From assembly GCA_019246495.1 (NCBI GenBank), contig JAFAQI010000229.1, positions 1-5,227 of the forward strand: a stretch of 5,227 nt of DNA. Direction: 5' to 3'. Of the stretch, positions 1 to 5,227 are shown one piece after another. This DNA comes from Frankiales bacterium. GTDB lineage: Bacteria > Actinomycetota > Actinomycetes > JAFAQI01. The translations under genes and the position numbers were made by a program. Below the pieces are notes generated by a model. That model did no database searches and was not told the DNA's origin. It saw only the letters and a program-made list of their open reading frames with translations. Positions within the stretch are counted from its first letter, which is position 1, and each line of letters opens with the position of its first letter.

Positions 1-1663
1 CGCCGAAGCCGGCCAGCAGGATCACCGCCGTGATGATTGACGCCTCGCCAGGGTGCACGTTGGACTGCCCGGGGTTGAGCACTGCCGCGACGAGCGTGAA
101 CAGCGTCACGACGAACACCGCGCTCCATACGCCTCGATGCCACGCCGCCAGCGCGCGCCCGGGCATGAACGACAACGGAATCAGCTGGATCGTCCCGCCC
201 ACGAGCGCTCCGACGAACAGCGCACCCAGTACGTCATCGATGCCGACAAGCGCGAGGGATGAACCCGGGTGCGATGCGGCGTGGTTCACGGGGATCCAAA
301 TCAGCCAGGCCGCGATCGCGACGGCGAAGGACACCACATGCGACAACGCGACGAGCTGGCCGTTCTCGCGCTTGCCGAGCGCTGCTGCGAAGCTGACCCC
401 CGCGACGACGCCGTACAGGTAGCCCGGCCGGAAGTGCGCGCCGCGCGACAGTGCCACGCAGATGGCGGCGACGAGCAGGCCGCCGGGCAGACCGTGCACT
501 TGCGCTCGGGTCGCGATCCCGCGGCGGCGACGGAACCACACTGATACGCCGAAGCCCAGCATGGTTGACGCCACGATCGTCGCCATCGTGGCCAGGAAGT
601 TCGTCAGCGACGCGAGGTCCGCGCCGGTCGCCGGGTTGAGCTCCATGCCCAGCACTGCGCCGATGACAACGGTCGCCGCGTAGCCCAACCGCCGTCGGAC
701 GTCGCTGGGCGTCTCCTTCCAGCGGCCTGCCGCCATCCCGACCGGGCCGAGCCGGCGGCGCCAGAACGCGGCGATGTCGTCGTAGTTCTCTTCGAACGTC
801 TTGTTGAACAAGTTGGCCGGGAAGGTGATGAACAGCATCACCCCCAGGGCAATCGCGATGTTGGCGAGATCGCGCAACGGCGAACCCAGGACTCGAGCTG
901 GGGTGTCGAGGGCTGCCGTTAGGGCCGAACGCCGGTTGAGCGTGGCGGGGAGTCCCGTTGCCGCTGCTGCATGGTGGTGGCTCGCTGAAACCGGAGTTGG
1001 GGGTTGCGACGTGGCCGGCGCGGCGCTCGGCTGCGTCAGTGCTGCGAGGGTCAGGTTTGTCGCCGTGAAATCGACCCGGGCGTGTTGGATCTGCTTGCAG
1101 TCCCGGCCCAACACGATGAGGAACTCGCTGCCGCGCAGCGTCGCGACGTGTTCGGCGCCGCCTGCGGAGACCGAGTTCTGCACGGTGGCGGTGATCGAGT
1201 ATTCGAACGGCGGCGTGAACCCCTTGCAGGGCCCGCCGAAGCCGCCGAAGCCCGGAAATTGCAAGGCATCGCCCGGCCCAATCTTCGGGGACTGACCCGG
1301 GCCGGGCAGGGCGAACCCCGTCGCGCTGAAGTCGCCGTGGCTGAACGAACCTGCCGACCCTGGGGCCGGCGCGATGTCGAGGGTGCACGCCCTTCCTGTG
1401 CATCGAGGAGTGAATGTCACGGTGATAGTTCCCTGGTGACCCACTTTGGGCATGAGCGGGTTGACGCTGGTGCCGCCCGGCGTGTCGGGCGGATCGCCGG
1501 CGTTGCTCGGGGAGAACGAGACGACGGTGACGTCGATCTTCCAGGTGCCCGCCAGCGCGCCGGGTCCGAGATGTGCCGCGGCAGCCGGGGCGGCGAGCAC
1601 GAGGACCGTGCCGGCGCACGCCAGTCCGGTGGCCCCTAGTCGAGCCGCCGAACGCCGCTGCAT
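1..1663 (-). CDS. Exported, cysteine-containing domain fused to a polytopic membrane region; unknown function (3' end outside window)
   Basis: I translated this frame by hand from the ATG at 1663. It stays open for 554 codons to base 2, so the C-terminus lies beyond base 1. Residues 1-30 form a signal peptide: RR near the N-terminus, a hydrophobic core, and an Ala-rich end (APAAAA before HLG) that fits signal peptidase I. Residues 31-205 look like an extracytoplasmic beta-rich domain with four cysteines (88, 93, 146, 189), enough for two disulfides. A Pro/Ala/Ser/His linker at 211-240 includes HHH. From about 266 there are some eight or nine hydrophobic segments (near 266-283, 327-342, 354-375, 392-408, 412-430, 441-458, 470-497, 512-529 and 542 onward). 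The loop after the first segment carries the motif NKTFEENYDDI. From memory, similar motifs occur in uncharacterised actinobacterial membrane proteins. The start is supported by AGGGGG eight bases upstream. Gene 2 lies upstream on the same strand. No enzyme motif is visible and I assign no function. Confidence 0.85.
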   Translation of the reverse strand, partial: MQRRSAARLGATGLACAGTVLVLAAPAAAAHLGPGALAGTWKIDVTVVSFSPSNAGDPPDTPGGTSVNPLMPKVGHQGTITVTFTPRCTGRACTLDIAPAPGSAGSFSHGDFSATGFALPGPGQSPKIGPGDALQFPGFGGFGGPCKGFTPPFEYSITATVQNSVSAGGAEHVATLRGSEFLIVLGRDCKQIQHARVDFTATNLTLAALTQPSAAPATSQPPTPVSASHHHAAAATGLPATLNRRSALTAALDTPARVLGSPLRDLANIAIALGVMLFITFPANLFNKTFEENYDDIAAFWRRRLGPVGMAAGRWKETPSDVRRRLGYAATVVIGAVLGMELNPATGADLASLTNFLATMATIVASTMLGFGVSVWFRRRRGIATRAQVHGLPGGLLVAAICVALSRGAHFRPGYLYGVVAGVSFAAALGKRENGQLVALSHVVSFAVAIAAWLIWIPVNHAASHPGSSLALVGIDDVLGALFVGALVGGTIQLIPLSFMPGRALAAWHRGVWSAVFVVTLFTLVAAVLNPGQSNVHPGEASIITAVILLAGFG

Positions 1664-1671
1664 CGCCGACA

Positions 1672-1677
1672 CCCCCT
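1672..1677 (-). promoter_or_regulatory. Ribosome binding site of the exported/polytopic membrane protein gene
   Basis: On the minus strand AGGGGG stands eight bases before the ATG at 1663. It decides the start, because the ATG opens directly into a convincing signal peptide. I see no clear -10/-35 promoter in the 105-base gap, so the gene may be read through from the upstream membrane-protein gene. Confidence 0.6.
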
Positions 1678-1743
1678 GCGCGAGTGTTTCGCGTGATTCC
1701 AGCCGTGTCTGCCGAACGTGCAGAGTGTCCGGTGGAGTGAGTC

Positions 1744-1760
1744 CGGCCGCCGAAGGGCCG
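1744..1760 (-). terminator. Small GC hairpin just past the stop of the four-helix membrane protein gene; weak terminator candidate
   Basis: Five-base perfect arms (CGGCC and GGCCG) enclose a seven-base loop, beginning eight bases after the TGA at 1769-1771. No T-run follows. The stem is short for an intrinsic terminator, so it may only modulate read-through into the next gene or may be a chance pairing in GC-rich DNA. Confidence 0.25.
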
Positions 1761-1768
1761 AGGTTCGG

Positions 1769-2764
1769 TCAGGCTTGGTCGGCCTCGCGCTCTTGGTGCT
1801 TTCGTCGCTGCCGCTGGCGTTCGCCGTAGGCGGCCCGCCGTACGACGTCGTCGTTCTCCAGGCCAGAGCCCAGCGCGCCGCCAACCATGGCTGCCGACGT
1901 CGCGAACCAGGCGATGCCGAGGCGATCGGACCACGTTGGTGCGTGCCCCAAGGTCATCCGGAGCACATGCGGATCGAAGATGATCACGCTGATGCCGGCA
2001 AGGACGATGAACAAGCCCAGGTAGAGGCAGACGACGCCGAGCATCAGGGTGATAGCGGTCGCCGCGTTGTAGAGGCGAGCCAGTTGTTGCTCCCTCCCGT
2101 CGGCCGGACGCTCCCACAGTTCGTGATCGACGATCAGCCACGCGCTCAAGGCGACAGTTGACAGCGCAGCCATCCCGGCCAGACGGCCCGGACCAAGGCT
2201 GTCTCCAAGCTGCCAGCCGATGCTGTTGAGCATGGCGAGCGCCGCCGTGCCGAACACTCCGGCCATTGCCCGGGAAAGCCCGAAGAACAACTGCCATGGC
2301 CGGTTGGCTCGCACCATGCCCACGAGCAGCCGAAGTCGTGAGCCGATGGGCGAGCGCACCTTGGGTCGGCTCGTCGAGGATGTTGGGTCAAGCAATTCGG
2401 CAACCGCCGCGACGATGACTCGTTCGGCGCGGCGGTTCAGTCGTATCGCCCCCAGAGCGGGCAAGGACACGACCGCCACACGGCGATCAGCGCTGGTCTC
2501 CATCTCGACCGGGTCGGTGCCCTCTCGACGTGGAAGGTCGGTCAGCAGGACGGTGATGTCCCACGCGGGGTCGACCGGCAGATCTCCGGCGGCTATATCT
2601 GCCAGCCGCACTTGCTGCCCGGTGGCGAGCGGGTGAGTGCGATGGTGCACCCGCCAGTCGGCTTCGCCTTGGATGCGCTGCGGCAACACCCGCGCTAGCC
2701 GGGCCGCCACCGCGGCACCGACCTCCTCCGCCAGGCCGGGGTCACTAACGATGCCGACCTGCAT
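1769..2764 (-). CDS. Membrane protein with soluble N-terminal half and about four C-terminal helices; unknown function
   Basis: From the ATG at 2764 the protein is 331 residues. I chose this start because GGAG sits nine bases upstream and the protein then begins MQVGIVSDPGLAEEV. In-frame ATGs at 2779 and 2797 are possible but have poorer upstream sites and run into the divergent gene. Residues 1-145 are soluble, with alternating hydrophobic strands (MQVGIVSD, ITVLLTDLP, VAVVSLPALGAIRL) suggestive of an alpha/beta fold. About four membrane segments follow (near 159-181, 195-213, 235-262, 282-301), then a charged tail rich in Arg, Gln and Glu. I recall actinobacterial relatives with the same opening being called methylene-tetrahydrofolate dehydrogenase; I see no FolD-type features here and would not carry that name over. 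The 105-base gap to the next minus-strand gene permits co-transcription. Substrate and role cannot be read from the sequence. Confidence 0.85.
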   Translation of the reverse strand: MQVGIVSDPGLAEEVGAAVAARLARVLPQRIQGEADWRVHHRTHPLATGQQVRLADIAAGDLPVDPAWDITVLLTDLPRREGTDPVEMETSADRRVAVVSLPALGAIRLNRRAERVIVAAVAELLDPTSSTSRPKVRSPIGSRLRLLVGMVRANRPWQLFFGLSRAMAGVFGTAALAMLNSIGWQLGDSLGPGRLAGMAALSTVALSAWLIVDHELWERPADGREQQLARLYNAATAITLMLGVVCLYLGLFIVLAGISVIIFDPHVLRMTLGHAPTWSDRLGIAWFATSAAMVGGALGSGLENDDVVRRAAYGERQRQRRKHQEREADQA

Positions 2765-2773
2765 AGACGGGGG

Positions 2774-2777
2774 CTCC
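2774..2777 (-). promoter_or_regulatory. Ribosome binding site supporting the 2764 start of the four-helix membrane protein
   Basis: GGAG on the minus strand lies nine bases before the ATG at 2764. It overlaps the in-frame ATG at 2779, which makes that longer start less likely. Confidence 0.5.
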
Positions 2778-2779
2778 AT

Positions 2780-3706
2780 ATGAGCGCCGTACCCCACGGC
2801 GCATCAGCCATGGGGGCTGCGGGCAACCCGCTTGACGAGGACGCCCTTCAAACACCATCCGAATGGACGGTTCCCGATCCGCAGGCCGGATCTATGCTCT
2901 CGGCTGTGGGGGGCAGGTTCGAGGTGCCCACGGGCGTTCATTCCTGCTGCCGGTTCAGCGATGACGAGCAGCGGCGGTCGGTCGTCTCCGCGTTTGTCGA
3001 CGACGGCCTCCGCAGTGGGCAACGCGTGGCGGTCTACCAGCGCTCTGACGCGACGCCACTGATCGATCTGAACGACCCGAAGATCCGGCAATACGTCGAA
3101 AGCGGACAGCTGATCGTCGGCGACGCTGAATCCGCGTACTTTCCTGCCCCCGACTTCGACGGCCCGCAGCGGGCGGCGGAGTTCGCCGCGTTTGCCGAGG
3201 AGACCGTGCGGGCTGGGTATTCCGCGCTGCGGGTCTACGCCGACAACGGACGCATGCCTAGTCTGCTTCCCGACCCGGACGAGTGGCTCGAGTACGAAAT
3301 GCGGGTCGCGGCACTCATTCCTCGCTACCCGCTCATCGGACTGTGCGGATTCTCGGCGGACGATCCTCCCGTCCTATCGTCCGAGCTGATCGATGCGGTT
3401 CACGAACGAAACCTCGGCGACGGGACGCGTCCGAGCGCCTTTCACATCTATGGGAACCCAGATGGGTCGTTCAGTGTGGAAGGCGAAATTGATCGGTTCA
3501 GCGTTGATGACCTGCGCCGGATCCTGATCGCGGCGCAGCCTGTCGTCGAACAGCAAGTGGTGTCGCTCGAAGATGTCACGTTCACTGACGTCGCCGGCGC
3601 TGCGGAGCTGCACCAGCTCACTCACTCCGGCAAGGTCGCCGTGGTCGACGTCCCCACGCAGGTCCGTCGCGTCTGGAAGCTGCTTCAGCTGAGCCCGGCC
3701 GGCTAG
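2780..3706 (+). CDS. MEDS sensory domain plus C-terminal STAS domain regulator
   Basis: A predicted cytosolic regulator of 308 residues without signal peptide or membrane helices. Residues about 46-208 match the MEDS domain (named after methanogen and DcmR sensors): the VHSCCRFSDDEQ opening with His54, the helix AFVDDGLRSGQRVAVY, the ALRVYADNG strand, then EWLEYE and the LIGLCGFSAD strand. Residues about 219-305 are a STAS domain of the anti-sigma antagonist type (VEGEIDRFSVDDL, then VTFTDVAGAAEL). Where antagonists such as SpoIIAA and RsbV carry Asp-Ser before the loop Gly, this protein reads Asp270-Val271-Ala272-Gly273, so the usual phospho-acceptor serine is missing. By family, it would sense a small ligand or redox state and bind a partner such as an anti-sigma factor; no partner is encoded here. 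The start is uncertain: ATG 2780 has only GGGGG six bases upstream, while ATG 2894 (residue 39) would leave room for divergent promoters, and codons 2-38 are poorer in third-position G/C (about 62% by hand count) than those after it. Confidence 0.88.
   Translation: MSAVPHGASAMGAAGNPLDEDALQTPSEWTVPDPQAGSMLSAVGGRFEVPTGVHSCCRFSDDEQRRSVVSAFVDDGLRSGQRVAVYQRSDATPLIDLNDPKIRQYVESGQLIVGDAESAYFPAPDFDGPQRAAEFAAFAEETVRAGYSALRVYADNGRMPSLLPDPDEWLEYEMRVAALIPRYPLIGLCGFSADDPPVLSSELIDAVHERNLGDGTRPSAFHIYGNPDGSFSVEGEIDRFSVDDLRRILIAAQPVVEQQVVSLEDVTFTDVAGAAELHQLTHSGKVAVVDVPTQVRRVWKLLQLSPAG
2784..2802. repeat. Perfect 7-bp inverted repeat at the divergent gene junction; possible operator or 5' hairpin
   Basis: GCGCCGT and ACGGCGC flank a five-base spacer (ACCCC). 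The element lies 20 bases upstream of the minus-strand membrane-protein start at 2764 and either just inside the plus-strand regulator frame (if ATG 2780 is used) or in its 5' region (if ATG 2894 is used). The position fits a regulator site or an mRNA hairpin. Seven-base arms can also arise by chance in GC-rich DNA. Confidence 0.35.
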
Positions 3707-3729
3707 CCGCATCTGTGGGCCCCCGCGGT

Positions 3730-4152
3730 TCACGCGACGGCGATGTGGCCTTTCATGCCGGCGGAGGCGTGGAAGGTACAGACGAAGTCGTAGCTGCCGG
3801 GATGTGGCAGCGAGACGACGAGCGTCGTCGTCTGCTGTCCGGGATTGCCGCTCACTGTCTTGGACGTGGCGTGTAGTGCCGGGACAGAGATGTTGTGCGG
3901 ATAGGCACTGTGGTCGGTGACCAGGATCCGCAGCTTGCCGACATGGGCACGAATGGTCGATGGCATGAACCGGAAGGAGTCGGTCGTGTCGATGGTCACC
4001 CGCTGAACACCGTCCGACCCCTTCATCGCACTGATGCTCGTGTTCGAGACGGACTTGTCCGTCATGCCGTAGTCGGCGGATGAGCTGCCGCAAGCCGTGA
4101 CGAGGAGGGGAAGCGCAGCCACGATCGCGACTGGCCAGCTGGTGCGGTGCAT
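3730..4152 (-). CDS. Plastocyanin-like type 1 copper (cupredoxin) lipoprotein
   Basis: A 140-residue exported lipoprotein. Residues 1-20 are a lipoprotein signal peptide ending in the lipobox LVTAC, so Cys21 would be lipidated and the protein anchored on the outer face of the cytoplasmic membrane. Residues about 50-140 form a cupredoxin domain. The ligand set is visible: His86 in YPHN, then Cys125, His128 and Met133 in VCTFHASAGMKG. The C-x2-H-x4-M spacing is that of plastocyanin. By family, this centre binds one copper and carries single electrons, or chaperones copper outside the cell; the redox partner is not visible. The length suits a single-domain cupredoxin plus lipoprotein leader. The start is firm: AAGGA lies seven bases before the ATG at 4152, although the frame is open farther upstream into the neighbouring gene. 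It follows the tandem-repeat gene on the same strand after 83 bases and converges with the MEDS-STAS gene across only 23 bases. Confidence 0.93.
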   Translation of the reverse strand: MHRTSWPVAIVAALPLLVTACGSSSADYGMTDKSVSNTSISAMKGSDGVQRVTIDTTDSFRFMPSTIRAHVGKLRILVTDHSAYPHNISVPALHATSKTVSGNPGQQTTTLVVSLPHPGSYDFVCTFHASAGMKGHIAVA

Positions 4153-4159
4153 GGTGGTT

Positions 4160-4164
4160 TCCTT
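4160..4164 (-). promoter_or_regulatory. Strong ribosome binding site of the cupredoxin lipoprotein gene
   Basis: AAGGA on the minus strand stands seven bases before the ATG at 4152, near-ideal spacing. It shows translation begins independently here, not from the upstream extension of the same open frame. Confidence 0.75.
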
Positions 4165-4179
4165 GTCGATAGACGCGAG

Positions 4180-4220
4180 CGGGCGGCGGGTGGGTCTGTG
4201 GAGGCCCCACCCACCGCCCG
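4180..4220 (-). terminator. Long GC-rich hairpin between the tandem-repeat gene and the cupredoxin gene; attenuator or terminator candidate
   Basis: Read on the minus strand, 15-base arms (4206-4220 and 4180-4194) pair fully in RNA: 14 Watson-Crick pairs and one G-U, around an 11-base loop. The hairpin begins 15 bases after the TAG of the repeat protein and ends 15 bases before the AAGGA of the cupredoxin gene. No T-run follows, which is common for actinobacterial terminators. It could end most upstream transcripts, lower cupredoxin expression relative to the repeat protein, or protect the 3' end of the upstream message. Confidence 0.6.
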
Positions 4221-4235
4221 GCTTGCGAGCAGCTG

Positions 4236-5227
4236 CTAGCTCAGGTTCTTCTGCGCGGCGATTGCCTTGGCGAGAACGGCGGCGGTGCCGGCCATGTGCG
4301 TCTCGGCCATCGAGATCTGCGCGGCAGCAGTCGGCGACTTGGTCACGATCGCCACGATCGCGTCCTCGAGCGTCGTGATGTGACCCTGGAGGTCGTTCGC
4401 GATTGCAGTCGCCGGCAGGTTGGTGGCCGTGCCAAGGAACTGCGCGAAATCCCGCTTGTAGTTGGCCAGATTGTTCTTCGCCAAGGTGACGAGCGTCGAG
4501 TCGTGAGTCGTCAGACCCTTCGTGTAGTCGACGAAGAACCCGATGTGCGCGCGCCACATCTTGATGAACTCGGTGCGTGCGCCGGCGCCGTACACCGAAC
4601 CGATCGCGTCACCGAGGTCGACGGTGTTCTTGTCCAACGCCTTGACTGCGCCGCCGGTCTGCGGCGAGGTGAGGCCCGTCGCGACCGCCGTCTGCACGAC
4701 TGCACCGGTCTGCGCGACGTGCTGGATGAGCAGGCCGGTCAGTGCAGCACGAAGGTTGGCGGCGTCACCGGCGGCGTTGCCCGGCAGGTTCTTCTCCTTG
4801 GCGATGCCGCCGGCCAGAGCCGCGGCGGTGCCGTCCATGTGCTCGGCAGCCATCTCGAGCTTGGCGGCCGCGTCAGACTTCTTGGTGACGATCGACTGTA
4901 TGGCCGCCTCGAGCGTCTGGATGTGACCCTGCAACTCGGTTGCGATCGCCGAGGCCGGGATCTGCGTTGCACCACCGAGGAACTTCGAGAAGTCCTTCTT
5001 GTAGTTCGCGAGCTTGCCCTGCGCGTCGGACACCATCGACTTGTCGTGGGTTGCCAGACCCTTGGTGTATTCGACGAAGAAGTCGATGTGAGCGCGCCAC
5101 ATCTTCAGGAACGCCTTGCGTGCGCCGGAGCCGTAGACGCTGCCGATGGCGTCGCCGAGAGCGACGGTGTTGGCATCGAGTGCTTTGAGTGCTGCCGCGG
5201 TGTTGGCCGAGCCGATGCCATCCGCGG
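4236..5227 (-). CDS. Helical tandem-repeat protein with conserved His and Met, possible metal-binding protein (5' end outside window)
   Basis: The frame is open from the window end (last whole codon at 5225) to the TAG at 4236-4238, giving 329 residues of C-terminus. The ATG at 5102 sits mid-repeat, in the middle of a conserved motif, and is not the start. The visible part is two copies of one all-helical unit with a period of 181 residues. Landmarks in each copy are LGDAIGSVYG, KMWRAHI-x-FFV-x-YTKGL, THD, LANYK-x-DF, LQGHI-x-TLE and M-x3-HM. Counting from Met at 5102, His 5, 19, 60 and 88 recur at 186, 200, 241 and 269; Met 84 and 89 recur at 265 and 270. A further His (128, in LIQHV) lies in the linker helix. 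From memory this resembles exported repeats in actinobacteria and Firmicutes sometimes labelled copper amine oxidase-like; I see no amine oxidase catalytic motif. Export is likely but the signal peptide would be outside the window. It is followed by the cupredoxin lipoprotein gene. Confidence 0.85.
   Translation of the reverse strand, partial: ADGIGSANTAAALKALDANTVALGDAIGSVYGSGARKAFLKMWRAHIDFFVEYTKGLATHDKSMVSDAQGKLANYKKDFSKFLGGATQIPASAIATELQGHIQTLEAAIQSIVTKKSDAAAKLEMAAEHMDGTAAALAGGIAKEKNLPGNAAGDAANLRAALTGLLIQHVAQTGAVVQTAVATGLTSPQTGGAVKALDKNTVDLGDAIGSVYGAGARTEFIKMWRAHIGFFVDYTKGLTTHDSTLVTLAKNNLANYKRDFAQFLGTATNLPATAIANDLQGHITTLEDAIVAIVTKSPTAAAQISMAETHMAGTAAVLAKAIAAQKNLS
4242..4682 (-). repeat. 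Tandem protein repeat, downstream copy
   Basis: This is the second copy, offset by 543 bases from the first and ending one codon before the stop codon. Codons at 4683-4784 are the inter-copy stretch (PGNAAGDA, then the helix with LIQHV); their counterpart in the upstream copy would lie beyond base 5227. With no indels and about 65% identity, an in-frame duplication held under similar constraint is the simplest reading. Confidence 0.85.
4785..5225 (-). repeat. Tandem protein repeat, visible part of upstream copy
   Basis: These 147 codons align without any gap to the copy at 4242-4682. By hand count about 95 of 147 residues (about 65%) are identical. The copy is cut by the window edge, so its first helix is missing. 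Confidence 0.85.

Noticed and set aside
234..2297. A 687-codon open frame on the minus strand spanning two genes
   Set aside because: It is extremely rich in Arg, Pro and Gly, has no domain or signal features, and overlaps two real minus-strand frames that have ribosome binding sites, a signal peptide and membrane helices. It is a GC-rich frame shadow.
2817..2855. Minus-strand GTTT and GGGTTG upstream of the membrane protein gene, another SigF-like pair
   Set aside because: The spacing is about 20 bases and the second box is imperfect. Not enough to call a promoter.
3190..3220. GTTT followed by GGGTAT, resembling a SigB/SigF-type promoter
   Set aside because: The spacing is 21 bases, too long for the 14-17 usual for this class, and it lies inside the MEDS coding region with no gene start after it.
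3374..4210. A 278-codon minus-strand open frame
   Set aside because: It overlaps the cupredoxin gene in another frame and lies antisense to the STAS domain. Its composition (Arg, His, Gln, Pro) is that of a shadow frame.
3730..4557. A longer 275-residue version of the cupredoxin protein
   Set aside because: The extension runs through the repeat gene in a shifted frame. The ATG at 4152 has AAGGA seven bases upstream and gives a clean lipoprotein signal peptide.
4236..5102. Start of the tandem-repeat protein at the ATG at 5102
   Set aside because: The frame stays open to the window edge, and the residues before this Met match the second repeat copy in register. The Met is internal to the KMWRAHI motif.
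1..5227. Mobile element, phage, CRISPR, tRNA or rRNA signals
   Set aside because: I saw no transposase or integrase motifs, no terminal inverted repeats, no regularly spaced short direct repeats and no RNA gene signatures. The only large repeat is the in-frame duplication inside the last gene.

Overview
The window looks like ordinary chromosomal DNA from a high-GC actinobacterium. The coding frames prefer G or C at the third codon position, the Shine-Dalgarno sites are of the AGGGGG, GGAG and AAGGA type, and it carries families I associate with actinobacteria (a MEDS-STAS regulator and a polytopic membrane protein with an exported, cysteine-containing N-terminal domain). I cannot name a genus. 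There are no rRNA or tRNA genes, CRISPR arrays, insertion sequences or phage genes, and no gene-free stretch longer than about 105 bases.

Layout: (1) Bases 1-1663, minus strand: the first 554 codons of a large exported or membrane protein whose C-terminus lies beyond base 1. (2) 1769-2764, minus strand: a protein with a soluble N-terminal half and about four C-terminal membrane helices; it may be co-transcribed with gene 1 after a 105-base gap. (3) 2780-3706, plus strand: a cytosolic MEDS plus STAS regulator, divergent from gene 2, with annotated starts only 15 bases apart. (4) 3730-4152, minus strand: a small lipoprotein with a plastocyanin-like type 1 copper site, convergent with gene 3 across 23 bases. 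(5) 4236 to past 5227, minus strand: the C-terminal 329 residues of a helical protein built from two gapless 181-residue repeat units that keep the same His and Met positions. Its start lies outside the window.

Genes 5 and 4 are read in that order on the minus strand, 83 bases apart, with a long GC-rich hairpin between them. A type 1 copper lipoprotein beside a duplicated His/Met-rich helical protein is the most interesting part of the window. It could be a small extracytoplasmic copper-handling or electron-transfer pair, but that role is inferred from residue patterns and neighbourhood. The MEDS-STAS protein is a likely partner-switching or sensory regulator whose STAS domain lacks the usual phospho-acceptor serine. 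Nothing in the sequence proves that it controls its neighbours.
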